DNA of 64,000 nucleotides from contig JAEWHR010000152.1 of NCBI GenBank assembly GCA_023387655.1, positions 17,019 through 81,018 on the forward strand, written 5' to 3'. Numbering within the stretch: position 1 is the first letter of the stretch; each line of letters begins with the position of its first letter. Below the pieces are notes generated by a model. It was given only the letters and a program-made list of their open reading frames with translations, was not told where the DNA came from and made no database searches. Source of the DNA: Bacillota bacterium. GTDB lineage: Bacteria > Bacillota > Clostridia > Lachnospirales > Lachnospiraceae. The translations under genes were made by a program, and so were the position numbers. Positions 33,751 to 41,802 of this stretch are shown here, piece by piece.

Positions 33751-34470
33751 CTACCGTATTCTAGTACTAACTGCCATTCCATCCCCGACTGGCAGAATCA
33801 TTGTTGTTAAATCATCCCTATGAGTCAATTCATATAAGTACTCCCTCATTCTTGTATGAATCGTTCTATCCCTTCTTGTGATGCTATACTTTGATTTTGC
33901 AATACTGCCCTCTTGAAGTACATTATCAGTAATAAACACTCCATTAACTGGAAGTAATCTCATAATCTCAGGAAGAAAGTTCATGTATTGTCCTTTTGCA
34001 GCATCCATAAAGATAAAATCATAACTGTCTGTAAGCTCACTTATTGTTTGCTTTTTACCAGAAGGATTAAAAAGTGATACTTCTTCTGAAGTTCCTGTTT
34101 TATTGATTACCTTCAGTGCATCAATTGCATCTCCCATAACAAGCGTAATGTCCGAAGATCTTCTTGCTTTCGCTAAATTCTTTTTTGCTTCAGCAATTCT
34201 TAATGGTACCTTTTCTATGGTCGTAATATGACAATCTTCTGGCATGAATTCACTGAGCAGAGAACAGGAAAATCCAACCGCAGTCCCGACTTCAAGTATT
34301 TGCTTAGGCTGTTTCATCGCAAGAAAAAACTTAAGTACCGCTTGCGCTTCTTTTCGAATAATCGGCACAGCATTTTCTAATGCTTCTTTTTCCAATGTTT
34401 TTAGATAATGTGGTAACTCTAATTCTAGAGAATTAATATACGCGGTAATATGTTCATCCACGATTTTCAT
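33751..34470 (-). CDS. trmR: tRNA 5-hydroxyuridine O-methyltransferase (TrmR/YrrM-like)
   Basis: A 239-residue class I SAM-dependent O-methyltransferase with the motif I ILEVGTAVGFSCSLL, DAIDALKV and the metal-binding-type FIFMDAAKGQYMNFLPEIM. In Bacillus the homologue TrmR (YrrM) methylates 5-hydroxyuridine in tRNA, and its gene adjoins the U32 genes as here, so the pair likely makes 5-methoxyuridine. GGAGG lies seven bases before the ATG at 34470; the ATG at 34488 is therefore rejected. A catechol-type O-methyltransferase is the alternative reading. Confidence 0.85.
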   Translation of the reverse strand: MKIVDEHITAYINSLELELPHYLKTLEKEALENAVPIIRKEAQAVLKFFLAMKQPKQILEVGTAVGFSCSLLSEFMPEDCHITTIEKVPLRIAEAKKNLAKARRSSDITLVMGDAIDALKVINKTGTSEEVSLFNPSGKKQTISELTDSYDFIFMDAAKGQYMNFLPEIMRLLPVNGVFITDNVLQEGSIAKSKYSITRRDRTIHTRMREYLYELTHRDDLTTMILPVGDGMAVSTRIR

Positions 34471-34551
34471 GACTTTCCTCCATCTCATGTAACTCTACAA
34501 TGTAGTTTTGTACTATAAAATAAACTCTACAAAACAATAAGAAAGGACTCT

Positions 34552-34588
34552 CGTAGCCGCTTGAAAAGAAATTTCAACAACGGCTACG
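34552..34588 (-). terminator. Stem-loop between the mltG-like gene and trmR
   Basis: CGTAGCCG (34552-34559) pairs with CGGCTACG (34581-34588), with TTGAAA / TTTCAA pairing inside. A T-containing run follows on the minus strand (CCTTTCTT), but it is short, so termination may be partial. Confidence 0.55.
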
Positions 34589-34651
34589 GAATCCCTAAAA
34601 TTCAAGACATTAGATAGTAATACAATGATTCCTATCTTATTTCGATACTAC

Positions 34652-35104
34652 TTACGGTATATCGTTGCTATTTGGAGTAGTTTTCGTATCCTCTTTCTCT
34701 CCATCTTCTACATCTACTATTGAATTCTTATAATCTGTTATAACATCTAATATTTCGTCATAGTCCATAGAAGTGTTCAAAATAAAGGTACCAGGATAGA
34801 TGTTATACTCTTTAAACTTTGTCTTTAAGTAAAATGAATACTTATTAACAATGAGATTACCAGCTTCTAGTTTTCTAGCGACATCCATGGTAGATTCACC
34901 TTTTGCAATTTGAAATTCTATATCGATTCCTGGCTCTGCTTCCACAGATACAGAACCGAAAAGCTGATAAGAAAAATTATATGTGATTTTTACAGCCTGA
35001 ACTAAGACTAAAATAATCGCAATATAAAATAAGATATTTAAGAATACTCGAAGTACTGCACTTGTAATCTTTAATGCAACTTTGGTACTATCGGATTTCG
35101 CCAT
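34652..35104 (-). CDS. Short MltG/YceG-like membrane protein lacking the catalytic domain
   Basis: A 150-residue protein with one membrane helix (17-44) and an extracytoplasmic domain with the MltG LysM-like features FQIAKGESTMDVARKLEAGNLIVNKYSFYLKTKFK and YNIYPGTFILNTSMDYDEILDVIT, ending in an acidic tail. Full-length MltG (about 330 residues or more) continues into a catalytic region with an essential Glu; that part is absent, and the stop is followed by a hairpin rather than remnant coding sequence. It occupies the position of yrrL/mltG before yrrM, so it may be a conserved non-catalytic form. GGAGG precedes the ATG. Confidence 0.75.
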   Translation of the reverse strand: MAKSDSTKVALKITSAVLRVFLNILFYIAIILVLVQAVKITYNFSYQLFGSVSVEAEPGIDIEFQIAKGESTMDVARKLEAGNLIVNKYSFYLKTKFKEYNIYPGTFILNTSMDYDEILDVITDYKNSIVDVEDGEKEDTKTTPNSNDIP

Positions 35105-35129
35105 CTTAAGCCTCCAAGCCTCTCTATCG

Positions 35130-36983
35130 CTATACCTCCATGATGATTGGAAGAATCATCGGATTTCTCTTCATCTTCTTCCATAAGTAATCGCTAAGAG
35201 AATCTTTTATTTCATTTTTTATCTTGCCCCAATCAGTCATATTCTTGTTTAGACATTTATCAAGAGCATCGCATACTACAGTTCTTGCTTCTTCCATCAG
35301 ATTCTCTGACTCTCTGACGTATACAAAACCTCTTGAAACAATATCTGGTCCAGATAACACTTGATTGCTAAATTTCTCAAGAGTTACAACGACAATAATA
35401 AGACCATTTTCAGATAAGTGTTGTCTATCACGAAGAACGATATTACCAACATCACCAACTCCTAGACCATCTACTAAGATACCTTGTGATGGAATATGGT
35501 CTACAATCTTCGCTCTATCTTCAGATAAAGATAATACGTCACCAGATGATAAGATAACAATATTCTCTTTCTTTACGCCCATGTCTTGTGCTAATTCAGC
35601 ATGACATTTTAAATGACGGAATTCACCATGCACTGGTATCGCAAATTTAGGTTTTGTTAAAGCATAAATAAGTTTTATCTCTTCCTGACAAGCATGACCA
35701 GATACGTGTGTATCTTGGAAGATTACCTTAGCACCCTTCATAGAGAGTTCATTGATAATCTTTGAAACATTCTTTTCATTGCCTGGTATTGGAGTAGAAC
35801 TAAATATAACAGTATCCCCAGGAGTAATCGAAATCTTACGATGTATGGAGGCAGCCATACGAGATAATGCGGCCATAGCCTCACCCTGGCTACCAGTTGT
35901 TATTAATACCAACTGATCATCAGTGTAATTCTTCATCTGTTCAATGTCAATCAAAACATTATCTGGAACCGTAATATAACCAAGTTCTGTAGCTGTAGAG
36001 ATGATATTTACCATACTTCTACCCTCAATTACAACTTTACGGTTATATTTCACAGCAGAATTTATAATCTGTTGAACACGATCAACATTAGAAGCAAATG
36101 TTGCAACTATAATACGGTGTTTCGAATTCTCTGCAAATATATTATCAAAGGTTTTTCCAACGGTGCGTTCTGACATCGTATATCCAGGACGCATAACATT
36201 GGTACTGTCGCACATGAGTGCAAGCACACCTTTCTTTCCAAGTTCACCGAATTTTTGTAAATCTATGGTTTCTCCAAAAACCGGAGTATAATCCACTTTA
36301 AAGTCACCGGTATGAACTATAATACCTGCCGGTGAATAGATTGCTAGCGCAGCAGCATCTGCAATACTATGATTGGTACGAATAAATTCAATACGGAAAC
36401 ATCCTAAATTAATGGATTGTCCATACTTGATAACTTTACGTTTTGTAGATTTTAATAAATTGTGTTCTTTTAATTTGTTCTCAATAATTCCTAAAGTAAG
36501 TTTCGTTGCATAGATTGGAACATTAATATCTTTGATTACATATGGCAAAGAGCCTATGTGATCCTCATGACCATGGGTGATAACAAATCCTTTCACCTTC
36601 GCAATATTATCTTTAAGATAAGTTATATCAGGTATAACAAGGTCAATTCCAAGCATCTCATCTTCTGGGAACGCTAATCCACAATCAACGACTATAATAC
36701 TATCCTGATACTCAAACGCAGTTATATTCATACCGATTTGCTCTAAACCACCAAGTGGTATAATCTTAACCGCAGGTTTCGCATCTAGTTCTGGCGTTTC
36801 AACCGGAACTGTAAGTTCAACCTTATTATTATTCACAGCACGTTCTACCTTAAAAGGTCTTGGCTTTCTTCTCATGCGATTGTTTCGGTCCATATTAGTG
36901 TTTTTACGACTCACTCCTCCGGAATCCGTCTGGCTGTTTTTGTTTTCAATGTTGCTTTCTTTACTATTTTCTTTTCCTTTCAA
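35130..36983 (-). CDS. rnj: Ribonuclease J
   Basis: The 617-residue enzyme degrades and matures RNA by combined endonuclease and 5' exonuclease activity. A basic, Asn-rich N-terminal extension of about 65 residues precedes the metallo-beta-lactamase core (KIIPLGGLEQIGMNITAFEYQD, zinc motif THGHEDHIGSLPYVI, IVHTGDFKVDYTP) and the beta-CASP domain (STPIPGNE; HVSGHACQEEIKLIYALTKPKFAIPVHGE). The start is TTG, with GGAGGTG five bases upstream. It sits 25 bases before the mltG-like gene and downstream of fur. Confidence 0.93.
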   Translation of the reverse strand: MKGKENSKESNIENKNSQTDSGGVSRKNTNMDRNNRMRRKPRPFKVERAVNNNKVELTVPVETPELDAKPAVKIIPLGGLEQIGMNITAFEYQDSIIVVDCGLAFPEDEMLGIDLVIPDITYLKDNIAKVKGFVITHGHEDHIGSLPYVIKDINVPIYATKLTLGIIENKLKEHNLLKSTKRKVIKYGQSINLGCFRIEFIRTNHSIADAAALAIYSPAGIIVHTGDFKVDYTPVFGETIDLQKFGELGKKGVLALMCDSTNVMRPGYTMSERTVGKTFDNIFAENSKHRIIVATFASNVDRVQQIINSAVKYNRKVVIEGRSMVNIISTATELGYITVPDNVLIDIEQMKNYTDDQLVLITTGSQGEAMAALSRMAASIHRKISITPGDTVIFSSTPIPGNEKNVSKIINELSMKGAKVIFQDTHVSGHACQEEIKLIYALTKPKFAIPVHGEFRHLKCHAELAQDMGVKKENIVILSSGDVLSLSEDRAKIVDHIPSQGILVDGLGVGDVGNIVLRDRQHLSENGLIIVVVTLEKFSNQVLSGPDIVSRGFVYVRESENLMEEARTVVCDALDKCLNKNMTDWGKIKNEIKDSLSDYLWKKMKRNPMILPIIMEV

Positions 36984-37044
36984 AATTGCACCTCCAAAAT
37001 TTTATATGTAATTTCGTCGGGCAAACGTTTGGAAGTGGACATAC

Positions 37045-37521
37045 CTATTCATTTTGATTTTTTGCATCATTCTCTGCGATATTCTTGCATGTACTGCAAA
37101 TACCAAATAATTTCACCTCATGATTTAATACTTGAAAATCCATGGTCGCTTCTATTTTTTGCTCTAAATTCTCTAATAAATCATCTTGAAATGTAAATAC
37201 TTGCCCACAATTCACACAAATCAAATGGTGATGATGGTGACAGTCTTCCTTACTGCCTTTGCCAATTTCATACCGAACAAATCCATCATTCAAATTAAGT
37301 TTATCAATAAGTTTTAACTCTGATAATACCTGTATGGTACGATATACTGTGGCTAACCCAATATCAGGATACATGTTTTTTACACAATCATAGATATCCT
37401 CAGCTGTCAGGTGCTCATCCGGCCGATTACTTAACACCTCTAGGATAGCGATACGTTGTGTCGTTACCTTTAACCCATTTTGTTTGAGTAAGGATTTAAA
37501 GTTTTCCTGCATATCTGACAT
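37045..37521 (-). CDS. fur: Fur-family metal-responsive repressor
   Basis: A 158-residue repressor with a winged-helix N-terminal half (KVTTQRIAILEVLSNRPDEHLTAEDIY, GLATVYRTIQVLSELKLI), the metal-binding DCHHHHHLICVNCGQ stretch and a second CSTC Cys pair near the C-terminus. The two CxxC pairs make a structural zinc site. Fur, Zur and PerR cannot be told apart with confidence by eye. It lies 61 bases upstream of rnj, and its own upstream region is a 947-base AT-rich stretch with many TTATCATAA-like repeats. Confidence 0.85.
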   Translation of the reverse strand: MSDMQENFKSLLKQNGLKVTTQRIAILEVLSNRPDEHLTAEDIYDCVKNMYPDIGLATVYRTIQVLSELKLIDKLNLNDGFVRYEIGKGSKEDCHHHHHLICVNCGQVFTFQDDLLENLEQKIEATMDFQVLNHEVKLFGICSTCKNIAENDAKNQNE

Positions 37522-38468
37522 TCCATCACCTACTTCTCTTGCTCATTCCAATGTTACGTTTGCTTACGTGAATTTCATTCTATTTTGTTCATAAATAGAT
37601 TATTTATTATTCAAATTACTTACTATAAATAAACTTTTTATTTTCTTAATCATATCATAACGTTTATTTTTATTCGTTATTCTCTTTTATAAATACTTTG
37701 TTTTTTATTTTATTTATCATAAAACTTTATTTTTCATTGGTTTTTCTTAATATTATATTTTATTTTCTTATCATAGAATTTTATATTTTTATTTTTCTTA
37801 TCATAAAATTTTACTTTTCATTATCTTTACTTATAAAAACTTTATTACATAAGCTTTTATCATAAATAATTTAGCTTTTATTATTCCTATAAAAATCTTT
37901 GTTTACTTTTTTTATGATAAATACCTATTAAGTATTTTTGTAAAAGTTTTTATTTTTTCGTCATGAATATTTAAATTTTTAATTATAAATATTATTAATT
38001 CAATCTATCAGTATTTAATGTTGGACATGGTTCTCAATGATTGTATTAATATGATTGTATATTATTAATTCTTTTAATCATCCAATATTGTCCAAACATC
38101 TGTATTCATATAAAACACGATTTCTATTATTTGTCAATCAAATCACATCGTGAAAAATTCCAATATAATGACAATATATCCCTAATTTTTTATAACATTT
38201 GCAGTTTAATAAAATCTTGCACTTGATTTAATCTTGCACATTAATTTTATCGTGCTTTTTGATTTTTACTTGTACTTTAATTTTATCTTGCTTTATTATT
38301 AACTAAAATTATGGATGTACTAATCATTAAACTTGCCATTCGATAAATTCAAAATTCTATGCATATCACTGTCAATATAAATTGTATTATTCTTTATCTT
38401 GTTGCACAACAATCAAAGGTAGCTACTACCTAGTTTCATAGCGAAACTTATATCGTTCTATATAAAAT
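37522..38468. other. 947-base AT-rich gene-free stretch with degenerate repeats
   Basis: No ORF with a ribosome site was found. The left half carries repeated TTATCATAAAATTTTA-like segments (near 37717, 37767, 37797, 37858; inverted near 37915), partly resembling halves of Fur boxes (consensus GATAATGATTATCATTATC). The right half (38205-38300) carries four TTAATNTTATCTTGC-like segments, one of them TATCGTGC. It probably includes the fur promoter; an untranslated RNA or degraded gene cannot be excluded. Confidence 0.55.
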
Positions 38469-38741
38469 TTATTCAGTTATAATATCTGTATCCTCTAACA
38501 ATTCTTCAAATAAAGCTGCAATAGCTTCTATCTCATTATCATCTTCTACCATGTCATAAACAGCATCCGAACTTTCATCTGTTGATACATCTTTTAAAAT
38601 ATATGCGTCGGCCTCTTCAGCATCGATATCTTCTGTTACTAATAAGTACTCTGTACCGTTTAGCTTCGTTTGTTCAAGCACATAAAAAATTACTTCCTCG
38701 TTGTCCTCGGTAAAGAAGCTAACTTTTCTATTATCTTCCAT
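38469..38741 (-). CDS. DUF1292 family protein (YrzB-like)
   Basis: A 90-residue very acidic cytoplasmic protein with the DUF1292 pattern: KVSFFTEDNEEVIFYVLEQTKLNGTEYLLVTED followed by acidic repeats and IEAIAALFEELLED. It is the third gene of the conserved yrzL-yrrK-yrzB block, after ireB and ruvX, and like its homologues has no known activity. GAGAGG lies 11-12 bases before the ATG. Confidence 0.85.
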   Translation of the reverse strand: MEDNRKVSFFTEDNEEVIFYVLEQTKLNGTEYLLVTEDIDAEEADAYILKDVSTDESSDAVYDMVEDDNEIEAIAALFEELLEDTDIITE

Positions 38742-38838
38742 CTACTATTAAATCCTCTCTTACAATATATTCACTAGAAATAATTCCTTGCTACTTTAAA
38801 AGTATCTGTTGTAATACTTCAAAGGTAAAGAAAAATTA

Positions 38839-39291
38839 TTATAGTGAATCTAATTTATCTAATTCTTTTTTGTTCGATAAGTAGTCTAAATAGCCTTGCA
38901 AAATGAATACAGCAGCAAGTTTATCAACTACCTCCATCTTCTTCTTGAGACTAACTTCACCTGCATTTAAAACCTGATGTGCAGCAACGGTTGTTAACCG
39001 CTCGTCCCATAGTACTACAGGTAGTCCTGTTCTACGTCGAAGATGCTCCGCAAATTCTTCTGATTTCTCAGCACGTTCCCCTATGGTATTGTTCATATTC
39101 TTCGGAAACCCAAGTACAATTTCTTCTACTTCATATTGTTTTATCAATTCTTCAATACGTGCTAGAGTCTGACGAAGTTTTGTCTCTGACTTTCTTCGTA
39201 TAACTTCCACACCCTGTGCAGTAAGTTTTAAACTATCACTAATGGCTACACCTACTGTCACAGAGCCATAATCCAAACCCATTATTCTCAT
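38839..39291 (-). CDS. ruvX: RuvX/YqgF-type Holliday-junction resolvase / pre-16S rRNA nuclease
   Basis: A 150-residue RNase H-fold nuclease with [38 protein letters not shown] and [18 protein letters not shown], carrying the acidic residues typical of the YqgF family, which processes pre-16S rRNA ends in several bacteria. The open frame extends to a non-ATG codon at 39345; family alignment supports the ATG at 39291 (MRIMG), although its ribosome site is weak. It lies between ireB and the DUF1292 gene. Confidence 0.92.
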   Translation of the reverse strand: MRIMGLDYGSVTVGVAISDSLKLTAQGVEVIRRKSETKLRQTLARIEELIKQYEVEEIVLGFPKNMNNTIGERAEKSEEFAEHLRRRTGLPVVLWDERLTTVAAHQVLNAGEVSLKKKMEVVDKLAAVFILQGYLDYLSNKKELDKLDSL

Positions 39292-39408
39292 TCCGCTTAT
39301 TAACCTCTGAAATTTATCATTAATAGAAAAGTAGCATAACACCACTTTTCTATTAAATCAAGACAAGAAAGTCAGTTAACTGGCTCTTCTTGTATTAATT
39401 CCATACCC

Positions 39409-39675
39409 TTATCTTCTTTTTAAATGATTATCGATATAATAATTCATTAATTCCTCTAAAATCTCATCACGTTCGACTTTCATTATCAAACTTCTGGCAT
39501 TTCTGTGGTTTGTGATATAGGTCGGATCTCCGGACATGATATATCCAACAATTTGATTCACTGGATTATATCCTTTCTCAGTTAAAGCGAGATAAACGAT
39601 GTCAATAACATCCTTTACCACGATTTCCGGCTGTTTCTGAACTCTAAAATATTGTGTATTGTTTATCTCCTGCAT
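39409..39675 (-). CDS. ireB: IreB-type regulatory phosphoprotein (UPF0297, YrzL)
   Basis: The 88-residue protein begins MQEINNTQYFRVQKQPEIVVKD and continues DVIDIVYLALTEKGYNPVNQIVGYIMSGDPTYITNHRNARSLI, nearly diagnostic for UPF0297. Thr residues in the N-terminal part are phosphorylated by the IreK/PrkC kinase in Enterococcus. The frame extends upstream to 39708, but the ATG at 39675 matches family starts and follows a purine-rich GGGAAGGG. First gene of the ireB-ruvX-DUF1292 block. Confidence 0.9.
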   Translation of the reverse strand: MQEINNTQYFRVQKQPEIVVKDVIDIVYLALTEKGYNPVNQIVGYIMSGDPTYITNHRNARSLIMKVERDEILEELMNYYIDNHLKRR

Positions 39676-39802
39676 CTCACCACACCCTTCCCAGTCAACG
39701 GTAATCATTTAACAAACCGCAATATCCGAAAATTACAATTCCATTTTGGACCGTTCCTCTATTTGCAACTTAATAATATCATAATACAAATGTTCGGAAA
39801 TT

Positions 39803-41215
39803 TCAATCTATTATTTCGGAAAGCAAAACATCTTCATTCAAGTATCCTGTAATACGGACGTTTATTAACTCATTACTTTTCAAACCTGGTGCAGGTATAG
39901 CCACTTTAACATAACGAGTAGTATGACCAATCATATAAACCGTATTTTCTATTTTTGTCTCTTCTTCAGTCAAAACAATTTCCTCAGATCCGATAAAAGA
40001 ATTCAAATATTTTGTTCTCATCTTTTTTTCTAACTCAAACAAAATATCACTACGTTTTGATTTTGTTTGTTCTGGTACTTGATTTGGCATTGACTCTGCT
40101 TTGGTTCCTTTTCTCTTTGAATATTTAAATATATGCATCTGAGAAAATTGAACTTTTTCAAGGAAAGCCCTAGTTTCTTCAAATTCTTCTTCTGTTTCCC
40201 CAGGGAATCCAACGATTACATCGGTAGTAATTGCGGGATTTTTATAATATTTCCGAATAATCTCACAACGATCATAATAATCGTTAGGAGTATATTTGCG
40301 ATTCATTCTAGCTAATGTTTCTTTACTACCACTTTGTAGAGATAAATGAAAGTGAGGGCATAATTTTGATTTACTAGCAAGAGTCTTAACAAATTCTTCC
40401 GTGATTATTCTTGGTTCTAAAGAACTTAAACGTATTCTGTTAAGACCTTCAATCTCACTTAACCCTAGAATAAGTGTTACTAATGGAGAAATTCCATTCT
40501 CAGGAAGTAAAGCTGCTTGTTCTTTAACAGAAAGCGTTTCAAGTCCATAAGAAGATAAATGAATACCAGTAAGTACAATTTCTTGATATCCATTTTCTAC
40601 AAGACGAATTACTTCTTTTTTGATTTCTTCTTCGCTTCTACTTCTAATCCTTCCACGAGCGTAAGGAATAATGCAGTAACTACAAAACTGATTGCAACCA
40701 TCTTGAATTTTTATATAAGCTCGTGTTTTTTCTGTAACCGCGGCAATGGCCAATTCCTCATATTCATAATCCGTATCAATATCAATAACAGCATAATTAC
40801 TCTGATTTTCATAATATTCGTCCACCAAAGAAACTATTTCGTTCTTTTTATTATTTCCGATCACTAAATCAACCGTATCATCTTCAAGCAATGCTTCTTT
40901 TGCAGCCTGAACATAACACCCAACTGCAATCACTATGGAGTCTGGATTATGTTTTTTTGCTTTGTGAAGCATTTGGCGTGATTTTCGATCTGCGATGTTG
41001 GTTACAGTACAGGTATTTACAACATAAATATCAGAAACTTCTTCAAAATCTACTATTGTTGCACCAGCATCTAAAAATAGTTGCTGCATGGCTTCAGTCT
41101 CATAGGAATTCACCTTACAACCAAGTGTCAAAAAAGCCACCTTTTTCCCCATTACATTTTTATTCTTATTAGTTTTGTAGGTATTACTTGTATTCATTTT
41201 GTCAATTTCTTGCAT
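39803..41215 (-). CDS. mtaB: tRNA t6A37 methylthiotransferase
   Basis: The 470-residue radical-SAM enzyme adds a methylthio group to t6A at position 37 of ANN-decoding tRNAs. An N-terminal UPF0004 domain (VAFLTLGCKVNSYETEAMQQLF, NTCTVTNIADRKSRQ), the radical-SAM motif IKIQDGCNQFCSYCIIPYARGR (CxxxCxxC) and a C-terminal TRAM domain are visible. GCKVN and IPYARG distinguish MtaB from MiaB. In-frame starts at Met1, Met7 and Met22 are possible; AAAGGA lies 12 bases before Met1. It precedes ireB by about 130 bases. Confidence 0.93.
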   Translation of the reverse strand: MQEIDKMNTSNTYKTNKNKNVMGKKVAFLTLGCKVNSYETEAMQQLFLDAGATIVDFEEVSDIYVVNTCTVTNIADRKSRQMLHKAKKHNPDSIVIAVGCYVQAAKEALLEDDTVDLVIGNNKKNEIVSLVDEYYENQSNYAVIDIDTDYEYEELAIAAVTEKTRAYIKIQDGCNQFCSYCIIPYARGRIRSRSEEEIKKEVIRLVENGYQEIVLTGIHLSSYGLETLSVKEQAALLPENGISPLVTLILGLSEIEGLNRIRLSSLEPRIITEEFVKTLASKSKLCPHFHLSLQSGSKETLARMNRKYTPNDYYDRCEIIRKYYKNPAITTDVIVGFPGETEEEFEETRAFLEKVQFSQMHIFKYSKRKGTKAESMPNQVPEQTKSKRSDILFELEKKMRTKYLNSFIGSEEIVLTEEETKIENTVYMIGHTTRYVKVAIPAPGLKSNELINVRITGYLNEDVLLSEIID

Positions 41216-41307
41216 TTGTAACTACAATCCTTTCTATATTCAGGCTTACCCAAAAATAAACCAATAACTATTATAAAATTATCATCTTTTTTTCTACACT
41301 TTGTATA

Positions 41308-41336
41308 TTGACATTTATTTTGGTTAAATGTAGTAT
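41308..41336 (+). promoter_or_regulatory. Promoter of the HPr-like gene
   Basis: TTGACA (41308-41313), a 17-base spacer and TAGTAT (41331-41336) form a good sigma-A promoter. The 5' untranslated leader is about 130 bases. Confidence 0.7.
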
Positions 41337-41345
41337 AGTAGTGAG

Positions 41346-41440
41346 AAAGGTTTCCTTTGTATTCCAACTAAATTGGAATGTAAGGTACCATAAATTCATA
41401 GTATCCTGCGGGGTTTACACTTTTCCGCTATGGGCTTGAA
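41346..41440 (+). promoter_or_regulatory. Structured leader of the HPr-like gene
   Basis: Three successive potential hairpins lie in the leader: AAAGG/CCTTT (41346-41358), ATTCCAA/TTGGAAT (41361-41379) and a bulged CATA...GCGG/CCGCTATG stem (about 41396-41432). The ribosome site AAGGAGG follows about 25 bases later. It does not match a riboswitch class I can recognise by eye. Confidence 0.4.
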
Positions 41441-41473
41441 TAATACATCAACATCATTAAGGAGGAATATCTC

Positions 41474-41707
41474 ATGAAAACAGTAAAGATTTCATTAAAT
41501 TCAATTGATAAGGTTAAGTCCTTTGTAAACGATGTTACTAAATTCGATTCAGATTTTGATTTAGTATCCGGAAGATATGTTATCGATGCAAAGTCTATTA
41601 TGGGTATCTTTAGCTTAGATTTATCTAAGCCTATCGAACTTAATATTCATGGCGATGATAGCATGGATGAAATTTTAGCTATCTTAAAACCTTACATCGT
41701 TGAGTAA
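41474..41707 (+). CDS. HPr-like protein lacking the phospho-histidine
   Basis: A 77-residue protein with the HPr fold pattern: FDSDFDLVSGRYVIDAKSIMGIFSLDLSKPIELNIHGDDSMDEILAIL. The KSIMG segment corresponds to the regulatory Ser46 region of HPr, but the N-terminal part (MKTVKISLNSIDKVKSFVND) lacks the GLHARPA motif with His15. It cannot take phosphate from enzyme I, so a regulatory role like that of Crh, perhaps after Ser phosphorylation, is an inference. AGGAGG is well placed. It is monocistronic, with a structured leader and a strong terminator. Confidence 0.85.
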   Translation: MKTVKISLNSIDKVKSFVNDVTKFDSDFDLVSGRYVIDAKSIMGIFSLDLSKPIELNIHGDDSMDEILAILKPYIVE

Positions 41708-41720
41708 TAAAACATAATCA

Positions 41721-41755
41721 AACAGTTGTTATCTTCTGATAACAACTGTTTTTTT
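41721..41755 (+). terminator. Terminator of the HPr-like gene
   Basis: AACAGTTGTTATC and GATAACAACTGTT (41721-41733, 41738-41750) form a perfect 13-base stem with a four-base loop and a seven-T tail. Confidence 0.95.
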
Positions 41756-41802
41756 AATTAATAGGAAATTACTCTGGGAGTAATCACCTATTAATCAAAG
41801 AA

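Noticed and set aside
36000..36900. Short frames on the plus strand inside rnj, dnaK, lepA and other long genes
   Set aside because: Each lies opposite or out of frame with an identified gene, and none has a credible ribosome site.
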